In this document: piece after piece, positions 45,667-54,807 of the stretch
Layout of the letters: every line of letters begins with the position of its first letter
How positions within the stretch are numbered: position 1 is the stretch's first letter
Translations under genes and position numbers: made by a program
NCBI RefSeq assembly: GCF_900116765.1
Contig: NZ_UETC01000007.1
Span: 1-64,000 of the forward strand
Direction: 5' to 3'
Length of the DNA: 64,000 bases
Origin: Jannaschia seohaensis
GTDB lineage: Bacteria; Pseudomonadota; Alphaproteobacteria; Rhodobacterales; Rhodobacteraceae
The notes under the pieces: generated by a model
Seen by the model: only the letters and a program-made list of their open reading frames with translations
Told to the model about the DNA's origin: nothing
Databases searched by the model: none

Positions 45667-47396
45667 CACGCCATCTCACGACGCTTGCGCTCGGCGTCGT
45701 CCCAGGCTGTGAGCGGCTGGTAATCCGGCACGAAGCCCAGCCCTTTCTGTGCGTCCGACGACACCGCATCCTGCGAGGTGACCACGTCGATCACGGCGGG
45801 CGCATTGGCGAGACCCCGGCGGATCGCATCGGCCAGTTCCGAGGGGGTCTCGACCCGCTCGCCATGCGCGCCGAGGGCGCGGGCCATGCCCGCATAGTCG
45901 GAGTGGCGCAGCGTGGTGCCGACGACGCGTCCGCCGTAGTTGAATTCCTGGTCGTAGCGCTCGATGTTCCAGGCGGCGTTGTTCGACACGATGAAGACCG
46001 CCTTCGCGCCATGCCTGACGGCCGTGTCGATCTCCATCGCGTTGATCCCGTAGGCGCCGTCGCCGTTGACCGAAATGACTTGCCGATCCGGGAAGGCGAG
46101 GGCGGCGGCGACGGCGAACGGCACCCCGACGCCAAGGCAGCCGAAAGCGCCCGCGTCCATGTAGGTGCTCGCCGTCAGTCCGATGCGGGCGAAGCTCAGC
46201 AGGTCTCCGCCATCCGCGATCGCGATGTGATCCGGGTCCGCGACCTCGCGCAGCGCCTCGAAGATGGCGAGCGGGTGGATCTTGCCGTCGCCGCCCGTCT
46301 GGGGCGCGGACGTGTCGTTGCCCTTGGCGATCCGTTCGCGATGCTTGGCGCGAAGGCCCGAGAGCCAGCCTTCGTCGCGGACGCCTGCGTCGTTGCCGAG
46401 CGCCTCCGTGATGGCGTCCAGCGTCGCGCCGACAGGGGCGAGGATCTCGGTGCCGCGCCGGTTGTCGATCAGCTCACCCGCCGTATCGGAGATGCGCAGG
46501 AAATGTGCCTCGGGGAAGACCGCCGGAGATCCGAAACCAAGTTGGTAGTCGAGCTTCCTACCGAGCGTGACCACAAGATCGGCCTGCGCCATGGCCGCGG
46601 CGCGCACGGCGCCCACGACCGCGGGATGCTCCGCCGCCACGAGGCCCCGGCTCTCTTGTGTATCGAGGTAAAGGGCGTCGACGGCATCGAGAAACGCCGT
46701 GACCGAAGCGCCGGCACCGCGTGCACCGCGTCCGCTGACGACAAGCGGGCGCTTCGCCTCGCGGATCGCCGCAACGGCTGCCGTCACGCTCTCGGGGGCC
46801 GGGCTTACCCGGCGCGGCGGTTTCGGCGCGATCCAATCCCTTGGGACCAGCGATGGACCTACGCGGCTGCGCAGCACGTCCGTCGGCACCTCGATGTAGG
46901 ATGGTCCCGGTTCTCCCATGTCGCCCATGGCGCGCGCGATCGCCTCGTCGAGTTCGCGGATGACCTGCTCGGCCACCCGGGCGGTGCGGCTGTAGCGTGT
47001 GACGGGTCGCATGATGTCGACATGCGGAATGTCCTGGAGCGGCCCCATGTTGGCCTGGTGACGGGATGTGCAGCCGCCGATCAGCAGGACCGGCACCCGC
47101 GCGAGGGAGGCGTTTGCCACGCCGGTCACGCAGTTCGTGACGCCCGGCCCGGCCGTCGCCATGGCCACACCAAGCTCGCCGGTGAGCTCGGCATGGGCGT
47201 GGGCCATGTGGACCGCCGCCCCCTCGTCGCGCACGTCGACGATGGCGATCCCGCGCTGGGCGAGATGGTCCCAGACAGGCTGGATGTGGCCGCCCTGAAG
47301 CCCGAAGACGCGCGTGACGCCGCGCGCCTCGAGCAGTGTCGCGATCCAGGCCGCGACACTTTCGGGATTGCTGTTGAGGTCCTGCCGATCGGTCAT
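45666..47396 (-). CDS. Thiamine-diphosphate enzyme, acetolactate synthase-like
   Basis: A 576-residue TPP enzyme with three domains: PYR (residues 1-180, catalytic Glu in [18 protein letters not shown]), central (190-330, [11 protein letters not shown]) and PP (360-550) with [14 protein letters not shown] and NNAAWNI binding the diphosphate through magnesium. It is a large-subunit-like protein without a regulatory small subunit nearby. Candidate reactions are benzaldehyde-type decarboxylation, acyloin formation or 2-hydroxyacyl-CoA cleavage; the neighbouring CoA ligase favours the last. Coupled to the SDR. Confidence 0.85.
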   Translation of the reverse strand: MTDRQDLNSNPESVAAWIATLLEARGVTRVFGLQGGHIQPVWDHLAQRGIAIVDVRDEGAAVHMAHAHAELTGELGVAMATAGPGVTNCVTGVANASLARVPVLLIGGCTSRHQANMGPLQDIPHVDIMRPVTRYSRTARVAEQVIRELDEAIARAMGDMGEPGPSYIEVPTDVLRSRVGPSLVPRDWIAPKPPRRVSPAPESVTAAVAAIREAKRPLVVSGRGARGAGASVTAFLDAVDALYLDTQESRGLVAAEHPAVVGAVRAAAMAQADLVVTLGRKLDYQLGFGSPAVFPEAHFLRISDTAGELIDNRRGTEILAPVGATLDAITEALGNDAGVRDEGWLSGLRAKHRERIAKGNDTSAPQTGGDGKIHPLAIFEALREVADPDHIAIADGGDLLSFARIGLTASTYMDAGAFGCLGVGVPFAVAAALAFPDRQVISVNGDGAYGINAMEIDTAVRHGAKAVFIVSNNAAWNIERYDQEFNYGGRVVGTTLRHSDYAGMARALGAHGERVETPSELADAIRRGLANAPAVIDVVTSQDAVSSDAQKGLGFVPDYQPLTAWDDAERKRREMA

Positions 47397-47430
47397 GCGA
47401 AGTCTCCCTTTCGTGTTCGTCCCACGGGCG

Positions 47431-48990
47431 TCAGGCGACGCGAGCAGCCATCATGTCCCGCAGAACGCGGTGGAGGATCTTGCCTGTGGCGTTGCGCGGC
47501 ATCTCGTCCGGCCCGAGGAAAAGGATTTCGCGGGGTCGCTTGTACCCGGCGAGCCGTTCCTTCGACCACGCGATGAGGTCTTCGGCCGTCAGTGTCGCGC
47601 TCTTGCGCAAGACCACCGCGGCGGCGACGCGCTCGCCCCACTTGTCGTCAGGGCGGCCGACCACGGCCACGTCCTTGACGTCCGGGTGCTGCCCGAGGAT
47701 CGCTTCCACCTCGGTCGGGTACACGTTCTCGCCGCCAGAGATGATCATGTTCTTCTTTCGATCGATGAGACGAATGAAGCCGTTCTCATCGCGCAAAGCC
47801 ATGTCGCCGACGGAGAGATACGGGCCGCGAAACGCCTCGGCCGTCTTTTCCGGCAGGTTCCAGTAGCCCTCGAAGGCGTAGGGCCCGCAGGAGAACAACT
47901 CGCCCGGCTCACCGTCGGGCACCTCGTTGCCATTGTCGTCGAGCAGCAGGATCGGTGCCGATCCCACCACCTCGCGGCCGACCGTGCCGAGATGGTCGAA
48001 CTGTTCGTTGGGATGAAGAAAGGTCACCCAGCCTGCCTCGGTCGAGCCGTAGAGTTCGTAGAGGCCGGAATTCGGGAACATCTCCATGATCGCGCGCTTT
48101 GTCTCAACCCGCGCGGGTGCGGACGACACCATGAGCTTTTCAACTGAGCCGTAATCCGCCGTGCCGCGCTCGGCTTCCGGGACATCCAGCATCATCGTGT
48201 AATGGGTCGGCACGAGCGAGGTGAACGTGATGCCCATGTCTCCGATCGTGCTCAGGCAGAGGCCGGCGTCGAAGCTGGGCCGCGAGAAGATCGTGACGCA
48301 GGCGCCGATCAACAGAAAGGACGTGAAGAAATTGAGCGAGTTGGCATGGCACATCGGCATGACGAGCAACGCATTGTCACGGCGTTTCAGGCTCAGTTCG
48401 ACCTGCGTCATCAGCGCGAGCATGGCCATCCCGCGGTGAGACCGGATCGCGCCCTTGGGATTGCCGGTGGTGCCAGACGTATACATCAGACACCACGGAT
48501 CATCGGGCGACACCGACGCCTCCGGTTCCGATGCAGGCGCGGACGCGATCAGCGCCTCGTAGCAGCGCCATCCTTGGGTCGTTTCGCCGTCGAGCAGGAT
48601 AAAGCGGTCGCTGTCGACGGCGATCTCGGAGCGGAACGCCTCGGCGATGCCCGCCAGCGAGGGCTCAGCGATTACCGCGCGCACGTCGCAATCTTCGCAG
48701 ATGAAGCGAGCCTCGGGCGCGGTCAGCCGGAAGTTGACCGGCACGGCGACAAGGCCGACCTTCGCGACTGCGGCGTAGATTTCTGCCCATTCGAGGCGGT
48801 TGTAGGCGAGCACGGCCACCCGGTCGCCCTTTGCGAGGCCGAGGTCCAGAAGACCGTTCGCGAGGCGGCAGGCGCGCGCGTTCCACTCCCGGAAGGTGAG
48901 CGCACGCTCCAGATCCCGGGCGCCGATGCGCTCGGGCTGAAGGCGCGCCTGCGCGCTCAGCATCTCGCCAACGGTAAGCATCCTGGTCAT
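47431..48990 (-). CDS. AMP-forming acyl-CoA ligase
   Basis: A 519-residue adenylate-forming enzyme. The P-loop is [17 protein letters not shown], further cores are [37 protein letters not shown] and the C-terminal lysine in [14 protein letters not shown]. It activates a carboxylic acid to its CoA ester with ATP and probably feeds the pathway. Its ATG overlaps the GntR stop (ATGA). A close paralogue of identical length at 54808 has a nonsense codon. The substrate is unknown; an LvaE-like keto-acid ligase is one hypothesis. Confidence 0.92.
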   Translation of the reverse strand: MTRMLTVGEMLSAQARLQPERIGARDLERALTFREWNARACRLANGLLDLGLAKGDRVAVLAYNRLEWAEIYAAVAKVGLVAVPVNFRLTAPEARFICEDCDVRAVIAEPSLAGIAEAFRSEIAVDSDRFILLDGETTQGWRCYEALIASAPASEPEASVSPDDPWCLMYTSGTTGNPKGAIRSHRGMAMLALMTQVELSLKRRDNALLVMPMCHANSLNFFTSFLLIGACVTIFSRPSFDAGLCLSTIGDMGITFTSLVPTHYTMMLDVPEAERGTADYGSVEKLMVSSAPARVETKRAIMEMFPNSGLYELYGSTEAGWVTFLHPNEQFDHLGTVGREVVGSAPILLLDDNGNEVPDGEPGELFSCGPYAFEGYWNLPEKTAEAFRGPYLSVGDMALRDENGFIRLIDRKKNMIISGGENVYPTEVEAILGQHPDVKDVAVVGRPDDKWGERVAAAVVLRKSATLTAEDLIAWSKERLAGYKRPREILFLGPDEMPRNATGKILHRVLRDMMAARVA

Positions 48991-49694
48991 GCGCGTGCCT
49001 CCGGGGTTTGCTCGGCTTGCCTGCTGGCGACGAGCGCCGAATGCAGCGTCCGCGCCGCGCCGAGATCGTGCTCGGCCATGAGCCGCTCTGCCGTGTCGGG
49101 ATCTCCCGCCGCGATGGCGTCCGCGATCTCGGCATGCTGGCGCCAGATCTCCTTGGGCAGCGTCGCCTGGCGCAGCACCTCTCCCATCGCGCGCTGCAGA
49201 AACCGCCAGTGCGGCTCGGCCGTGCGCGCCAATAACGGGTTGCCCGACATTTCGTAGACGAGTTCATGGAGCGCCCGGTCTTGCCGCACCTGCTCGGCCG
49301 TGTCGTCGGTTTCGACCGCCTGCGTGCCGGCCGAAAGGATCGCGTCAGCACGGTGCCTGAAGATCTCGCCCGCTCCCGCCTCGGCGCGCACGCGGTCCGC
49401 CGTAAGCCGTGCCGCCAGTCCATCCAGTACGGCGCGGATGTCGTAATGGTGCTGCATCAGGTCCGGGTCGAGCGGCGCGACCCACAGCCCGCGGCGGCCG
49501 ATCTCCTCAACGACTCCGTCAGCCTTGAGGCGGGCCATAGCTTGTTGAACCGGCTGCCGTGAAACGCCCAGCCGCTCGGCGATCTGTTCTTGAACCAAGT
49601 GCGATCCGGCCGGCAGCGTGCCGCCGCAGATCTCGTCGACGAGGGCATCGTAGACCTGATCGGCAAGGTTTGGATTGGGTTTCAGGAGCGTCAT
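48987..49694 (-). CDS. GntR-family regulator, FCD type
   Basis: A 235-residue regulator: winged helix (residues 10-75, SHLVQEQIAERLGVSRQPVQ, then QAMARLKADGVVEE) and FCD ligand domain (85-225). FCD regulators sense organic acids. It is the first gene of a six-gene minus-strand operon, coupled to the ligase, and the perfect palindrome ATTCTGAATTCAGAAT lies 13 bases before it, most likely its own operator. A frameshifted paralogue is at 56364. Confidence 0.9.
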   Translation of the reverse strand: MTLLKPNPNLADQVYDALVDEICGGTLPAGSHLVQEQIAERLGVSRQPVQQAMARLKADGVVEEIGRRGLWVAPLDPDLMQHHYDIRAVLDGLAARLTADRVRAEAGAGEIFRHRADAILSAGTQAVETDDTAEQVRQDRALHELVYEMSGNPLLARTAEPHWRFLQRAMGEVLRQATLPKEIWRQHAEIADAIAAGDPDTAERLMAEHDLGAARTLHSALVASRQAEQTPEARA

Positions 49695-49706
49695 TTTGAA
49701 CTCCGA

Positions 49707-49722
49707 ATTCTGAATTCAGAAT
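49707..49722. promoter_or_regulatory. Palindromic operator of the GntR-led operon (cluster A)
   Basis: ATTCTGAATTCAGAAT is a perfect 16-bp palindrome 13 bases upstream of the GntR start. The matching position in cluster B holds GTTCTGAATTAAGAAT (57074-57089), which differs at two bases. Conservation at the same distance from two GntR genes supports its role. Confidence 0.75.
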
Positions 49723-49760
49723 GCAATAAGGTGCGCCAATCGCCGAGTCAAGCGGTCGCG

Positions 49761-50672
49761 TCAGCCCTCCCAGGCGGGCGAGCGGAAGGCGGCGACGAGA
49801 AAACCCACGAAGGTTCGGATGCGCGGGACCATGTCACGGTCGGGCAGGAAAACGGCATGAATGGCGGTGTCGTCGCTTGGCGCATGATCGCGCAGAAGCT
49901 CGACAAGCCTTCCGTCGCGGATGGCGGGGCGCGCGAGATGCTCGGCAACCCGCATTACGCCTACGCCCGCAAGGCACATCGCGAAAAGCGACATGCCCTG
50001 GTTGCCGCGAAAACGGCTTTGCGCGTGAAAACTCGCCTTCTCTCCGTCGCGGACGAAGCTCCAGCGGTTCAGATGTTCGCGGCTGCCATCCCACGCAATG
50101 CAGGGCATCCGCGCGAGATCGGCGACGCTTTCGGGCGCTCCGTGGCGCTCGACGAGACCGGGGGCTGCGACGACGATCCGGCGCAGCCGGCAGAGCCGCC
50201 GGTGAATGAGGCCCGAATCCGACAGCCGGCCCATGCGGATCGCGACGTCGATGCCATCGGCGATCAGGTTCTCGTGGTCGTCGGTCAGGCGCAGGTCGAG
50301 AGAAAGGTTTGGATGCCGCGCGAGGAACTCGGGCATCAGCGGCGTGACCCGGTCGAGCCCAAAGGCGATGGGCGCGGACACGCGCAACTGCCCCTCGATC
50401 TGCGCCTCCTCCCTCTGCCAGAGCGCCTCGGCCTGCTCGACCGCGCCGATGACCGTCCGCGCGGCGCCGAGGAACCTCTCTCCCTCGGGCGTCAGGCGCT
50501 GTCCACGCGTGGTGCGATGCAGGAGCTTGGCGCCCAGCCGCGTTTCGAGCCTGCGGATTGTCTGGCTGACGAAGGACTGGCTTGCCCCGAGCATGTTGGC
50601 GGCCGCAGAAAAGCCGCCCGTGTCGATCACCGCGCGGAACACCCGCATTTCCAGTAGCCGGTCGTCCCTCAT
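49761..50672 (-). CDS. LysR-family regulator (cluster A)
   Basis: A 303-residue LysR protein: winged helix-turn-helix (residues 5-60: FRAVIDTGGFSAAANMLGAS, then QSFVSQTIRRLETRLGAKLL) and a periplasmic-binding-like effector domain. It is divergent from the class II aldolase gene at 50809. Its counterpart at 57128 has the same length. It lies downstream of the GntR gene on the same strand but has its own promoter region. Confidence 0.92.
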   Translation of the reverse strand: MRDDRLLEMRVFRAVIDTGGFSAAANMLGASQSFVSQTIRRLETRLGAKLLHRTTRGQRLTPEGERFLGAARTVIGAVEQAEALWQREEAQIEGQLRVSAPIAFGLDRVTPLMPEFLARHPNLSLDLRLTDDHENLIADGIDVAIRMGRLSDSGLIHRRLCRLRRIVVAAPGLVERHGAPESVADLARMPCIAWDGSREHLNRWSFVRDGEKASFHAQSRFRGNQGMSLFAMCLAGVGVMRVAEHLARPAIRDGRLVELLRDHAPSDDTAIHAVFLPDRDMVPRIRTFVGFLVAAFRSPAWEG

Positions 50673-50689
50673 CCCGCCTCCTGATCGTA

Positions 50690-50700
50690 ATAACTGTTAT
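50690..50700. promoter_or_regulatory. LysR-type inverted repeat between LysR and aldolase genes (cluster A)
   Basis: ATAACTGTTAT (5+1+5) lies in the 136-bp gap between the divergent LysR and aldolase genes. The B cluster has a longer version, TGCAATAACAGTTATTGCA, at the same place. Confidence 0.6.
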
Positions 50701-50808
50701 CGCGTTTGGATGATTGCGTGTCATGGGCCCGTTACTCAATACCCGCGACCAAGGTGCGGGCCTGCGAACGGCGGGCCCGCCGCGACAGTGCAAATGGGAG
50801 GTCTCGCC

Positions 50809-51621
50809 ATGCTCGATCTTGGAAACCGCGTCTCGATCTACCAGCCCGAGCAGGACGGGCTCATCTTCCCGGAAATCCCGGAGTTCGCCTCGGTCGAGGA
50901 CGAGCGGCGGCACCGCAAGGAGCGTCTCGTCGCCGCCTGCCGCGCCTTCGCGCAGCAGGGCTTCGACTACGGGTTCGCCGGCCATCTCACCGTGCGCGAC
51001 CCCGAACGGCCCGAGCTTTACTGGACCAATCCGATGTGCGTGCACTTCGATAAGGTGAAGATGTCGAACCTGATCCTCGTCGATCACGACGGCAAGGTGA
51101 TCGAAGGCAGCTACGCCGTGAACCGCGCCGGCTTTGTTCTGCACGCCAACGTGCACGAAGCGCATCCCGACATCATCGCCATGTGCCACGCCCACACCAC
51201 CTACGGCACGGCATGGTGCGCGACCGGGCGGCCCATCGACCCGATCACGCAGGATGCCTGCGCCTTTTTCGAGGATCACGTGGTGATTGGCGAGCAGGGC
51301 GGTGCCGTGGCCGTCGAGAACCACGCCGGAAGCGACGTGGCGAAGGCGTTCAAGGGCGTGAAGGCCGCGCTTCACCAGAACCATGGCTTGCTGACCGCGT
51401 CGCGTCATTCAATCGAAAGTGCCGCCTTCTGGTTCATCGCGCTCGAGCGCTGCTGCCAGCAACAGCTCGCCATCGCGGCCTCGGACGTCGAGCCTATCCG
51501 CATTCCCTCCGAGCGGGCGCGCTACAGCCGCGAGCATGTGGGCAGCGAGTATATCGGCTGGCTGCATTTCCAGACGATCTGGAACCAGCTGGTCGAGGAC
51601 CAGCCCGACATGTTCGACTGA
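50809..51621 (+). CDS. Class II aldolase/adducin family protein (cluster A)
   Basis: A 270-residue class II aldolase-fold protein. Zinc ligands are in MCHAHTTYG (HxH) and LHQNHGLLT, and the catalytic acid should lie in the GFAGHLTVRDPE loop or near VHEAHPD. Members are aldolases, epimerases or decarboxylases on sugar-like acids and phosphates. GGGAGG lies 8 bases before ATG 50809. The cupin and peroxiredoxin genes follow. The paralogue at 58180 has the same length and only scattered changes. Confidence 0.88.
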   Translation: MLDLGNRVSIYQPEQDGLIFPEIPEFASVEDERRHRKERLVAACRAFAQQGFDYGFAGHLTVRDPERPELYWTNPMCVHFDKVKMSNLILVDHDGKVIEGSYAVNRAGFVLHANVHEAHPDIIAMCHAHTTYGTAWCATGRPIDPITQDACAFFEDHVVIGEQGGAVAVENHAGSDVAKAFKGVKAALHQNHGLLTASRHSIESAAFWFIALERCCQQQLAIAASDVEPIRIPSERARYSREHVGSEYIGWLHFQTIWNQLVEDQPDMFD

Positions 51622-51666
51622 GTCCACCGAAACCTTCAGCACCGAAATACATTGAGAGCGGCGGGA

Positions 51667-51933
51667 ATGACTTCGGAAGAATTCAAGGCGATCTGCAGAG
51701 GCAAAGGCTACGCCTTGCCGAAACAAGTGTCGTTCGAAGCGCTATCCCGCAGCGTTTCCCACACGCATGATCAGGTATCGTTTGTCTACGTGCTGGAGGG
51801 CGAGTTTATTCTCAACACTCCCGCCGGAAGAACATGCTACGGTGCGGGGGAGACCTGCTTGCTCGATGCAGATGTCGAACACGCAGAGGAGGCAGGCCCC
51901 TCCGGTGCAGTGATCTTGGTGGCAAGGAAATAG
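51667..51933 (+). CDS. Small cupin protein
   Basis: An 88-residue single cupin domain: SRSVSHTHDQVSFVYVLEGE, then GAGETCLLDADVEHAEEAG (two His-containing motifs). It may bind a metal or a sugar-like ligand. It follows the aldolase by 45 bases; a TTG at 51652 is an alternative start. Its GC content is lower than that of the flanking genes, suggesting a different origin. Confidence 0.75.
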   Translation: MTSEEFKAICRGKGYALPKQVSFEALSRSVSHTHDQVSFVYVLEGEFILNTPAGRTCYGAGETCLLDADVEHAEEAGPSGAVILVARK

Positions 51934-51964
51934 TGGTGCGGCTCGTGAAGGAGGTTCTGTCGAA

Positions 51965-52495
51965 ATGACACTCAAGGCCGTACCCGATGTCGTTTTTCAT
52001 ACTCGTGTGCGAAACGATGCGCTTGAGGGTCCAAATCCCTTCGAATGGAAGGACATGACCACAAGCGACCTGTTCGGCGGAAAGCGCGTCGTGCTATTTG
52101 CGGTGCCGGGTGCATTCACGCCTGCCTGCTCGGAGAGCCATCTTCCGGGGTATGAGGCAAATTTCGATGCGTTCAAGGCGCTTGGCGTTACTCATGTCTA
52201 CTGTCTGTCCGTCAATGACGCTTTCGTCCTGCGCCAGTGGGCTCTGTCTCGGAACATCGAAAGAGTCATCATGTTGCCGGATGGAAATGGCGATTTTAGC
52301 CGCATGATGGGTATGCTGGTGAAGCGAACCGCGCAAGGCATGGGGTACCGCAGTTGGCGCTACTCCATGTTTGCGGTCGACGGCATGATCGAAAAGCTCT
52401 TTATCGAGCCCGGACTCCAAGACAACCCCGGCGGCGTGCCTGTAGATCGATCCGACGCGGAAACGATGCTCGGCTACCTGCGCTCAAGCCATTAG
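51965..52495 (+). CDS. Peroxiredoxin, Prx5 type
   Basis: A 176-residue peroxiredoxin. The active-site block is PGAFTPACSESHLPGYEANF, with peroxidatic Cys about residue 51; the fold continues through LSVNDAFVLRQWALSRNIER. It reduces peroxides, perhaps linked to a flavin oxidase in the cluster. Base composition is lower in GC than cluster genes on either side. It ends the plus-strand transcript of cluster A; 200 bases then precede the remnant at 52700 with no gene. Confidence 0.9.
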   Translation: MTLKAVPDVVFHTRVRNDALEGPNPFEWKDMTTSDLFGGKRVVLFAVPGAFTPACSESHLPGYEANFDAFKALGVTHVYCLSVNDAFVLRQWALSRNIERVIMLPDGNGDFSRMMGMLVKRTAQGMGYRSWRYSMFAVDGMIEKLFIEPGLQDNPGGVPVDRSDAETMLGYLRSSH

Positions 52496-52699
52496 AAAAT
52501 GGAATGCGCAGTGTTTGCGCAGGGAATTTTCGATGTCATGCTCTCTCATCCTATCTTGACCGAGAGCAAGCGAGACAGTCAGCCCTGAGAGAGCGGCCGC
52601 GTTGGGAACGACAATGCCGGGTTGTCGCTCAGCGCGAAGCGACGGACGGGAATTTCAGGCCACGGAGCTATGATCGCCGTAATTAACCACGACCGTCGA

Positions 52700-52857
52700 C
52701 TATGCGGCGAGGTCGAGGGTGCGAATGTCCTTGAGGAGCTGCCGAAATTCCGGCTCCGGCGCCAAACACATTGTTCGATACGTGTTCAGGAACGGCAGCC
52801 AAATCTTTCGAAGTTCGGATCCCGCTTCACGGGCGATCGCGGCGCTAGGCAAGGCGT
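52700..52857 (-). pseudogene. C-terminal remnant of an unknown gene, copy 2
   Basis: In one minus-strand frame this reads ALPSAAIAREAGSELRKIWL, PFLNTYRTMCLAPEPEFRQL and LKDIRTLDLAA, then TAG at 52700. The end matches the fragment at 42370. It has no start and the frame runs into the decayed SDR region. The parent gene is not recognised. Confidence 0.55.
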
Positions 52858-52959
52858 CTCCTGTGCCGGCAGTCGTTCGCCTGGCAAGTGAGAGCAGATG
52901 GATTCCGCGTCTCGATCCCGCCGATCTCTCGGGGCAAAGGCAGCGCGCACACGCCGCAG

Positions 52960-53272
52960 GCGCCGGTCAGGTTGGTGTCGACGACGCTTCGGGAGGCATC
53001 CACCTCCATGTCCAGCGCGCTCTGTTCGCCCGCGACACTCGCGTTGTTCCAAAGATGTCGAAGGCGGGCCGCCCCGCGAAGAAGGGCGCGATGCCGTCGG
53101 GAGACGTCACGTCGATCGCTCCCGCTTCCGCCGCGCGTCCGGCCGATCGCAGGGTCTTCGCCTCAACGGCGTCGGTCCGTCGCGCCGCCAGCGTGACCTC
53201 CGCCCCAGCCTCGGCGAGAATATGCGGAAAATGCAGGCCCAGTCCGCTCGACGCGCCGCTGATGAGGGCGCG
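52960..53272 (-). pseudogene. Truncated SDR (cluster B), fused to the TPP enzyme
   Basis: Only the N-terminal half is left: [37 protein letters not shown], then GRPAFDI. A frame break follows at about 53055, after which [20 protein letters not shown] and SVVDTNLTG are readable in a second frame before the sequence degenerates. The Tyr/Lys catalytic part is absent. Upstream it joins the TPP gene through a 9-base GAGGGCGCG shared with the intact copies. Confidence 0.8.
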
Positions 53273-54773
53273 CGCCATGCCCGCGTAATCGAAATGGCGG
53301 AGCGTCGTGCCCACCACCGGGCCGCCATAGTTGAACTCCTGGTCGTAGCGGTCGATGTTCCACGCCGCGTTGTTGGACACGATGAAGGCGGCCTTCGCTC
53401 CATGCCGGACGGCGGTTTCGATCTCCATCGCGTTGATCCCATAGGCCCCGTCGCAATTGACCAAGATCATCTGCCGGTCTGGGAAGGCCAGCGCGGCGGC
53501 AACGGCGAAGGGCACGCCGACGGCGCCCGCGTCCATATAGGTCGTCGCCGTCAGCCCGATGCGCGCGAAGCCCAGAAGATCGCCCCCGTCCGCGATGGCG
53601 ATGTGGTCGGCATCGGCCACGACGTTGAGCGCCTCGAAGATCGCGAGGGCATGGATCTTGCCATCGCCGCCCCGTTTTCGGGGCGGTCCTCTCCTTGCCC
53701 TTCCCGATCCGGGCGCGATGCTTGGCGCGAAGGTCGGACAGCCAGTCCTCGTCCCGCGCGCCCGCATCGTTGCCGAGCGCCGCCGTGATCGCGTCGAACG
53801 CCGCGCCGACGGAGGCGAGGATCTCCGTGCCGCGCCGGTTGTCGATCACTTCGCCGGACGTGTCCGAGATGCGCAGGAACCGCGCCTCTGGAAACACCGC
53901 CGGAGAGCCGAATCCGAGCTGGTAGTCGAGCTTGCGCCCCAGCGTTACGACGAGATCGGCCTGCGCCATGGCCGCCGCGCGAACGGCGCCGACGACGGGG
54001 GGATGATCGGCGCGCACGAGCTCCCGGCTTTCCTGCGTGTCGGGATAGAGCGCATCCACCGCGTCGAGAAAGGCCGCAACCGACGCGCCGGACCCGCGCG
54101 CCCCGCGTCCAGTGACCACGAGCGGACGCTTCGCGGCCCGGAGGGCGGCGACGGCTTGGGCGACGTCCGCCGGGTCGGGCGAGATGCGCCGGGCGGGCTT
54201 TGGCGCAATCCAATCCTCCGGGATCAGCGACGGTCCGACCCGAGTGCGCAGCACGTCGGTCGGCACCTCGATATAGGACGGGCCGGGCTCGCCCATATCG
54301 CCCTTGGCCCGGGCAATGGCCTCGTCGATCTCGCGGATGACTTGCTCGGCCACACGCGCCGTCCGACTGTAGCGCGTGCCGGGCCGCAGGATATCGACAT
54401 GCGGAATGTCCTGAAGCGGTCCCATATTGGCCTGGTGACGTGACGTGCATCCTCCGATCAGCAGCAACGGCACCCGCGCGAGCGAGGCGTTCGCCATGCC
54501 GGTCACACAGTTCGTCACACCCGGCCCGGCCGTGGCCAGCGCGACCCCAAGCTCGCCCGTCAACTCCGCATGGGCATGCGCCATGTGAACCGCCGCGCCG
54601 TCGTCACGCACGTCCACGATGCGGATGCCGCGCTGCGCGAGGTGGTCCCAGATCGGTTGGATATGACCGCCCTGAAGCCCGAAGACGCGGCTCACGCCGC
54701 GCGCTTCGAGCAGTCTCGCGATCCAGTTGGCGACGCTTTCGGGGGCGCTGTTGAGGTCCTGACGGTCGGTCAT
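53264..54773 (-). pseudogene. TPP enzyme (cluster B), frameshifted and 3' truncated
   Basis: The start [20 protein letters not shown] and the first 370 residues match the cluster A enzyme throughout ([40 protein letters not shown]). Near 53667-53686 a run of Gs in a perfect hairpin (CCGCCCCG-TTTT-CGGGGCGG) breaks the frame. The remaining PP domain continues in the next frame ([40 protein letters not shown]) and stops at [11 protein letters not shown], where it is joined to the SDR remnant. About 75 C-terminal residues are gone. Confidence 0.88.
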
Positions 54774-54807
54774 CTGCCGTCTCCCATGTCAGTTCGGACC
54801 GGCCGCG

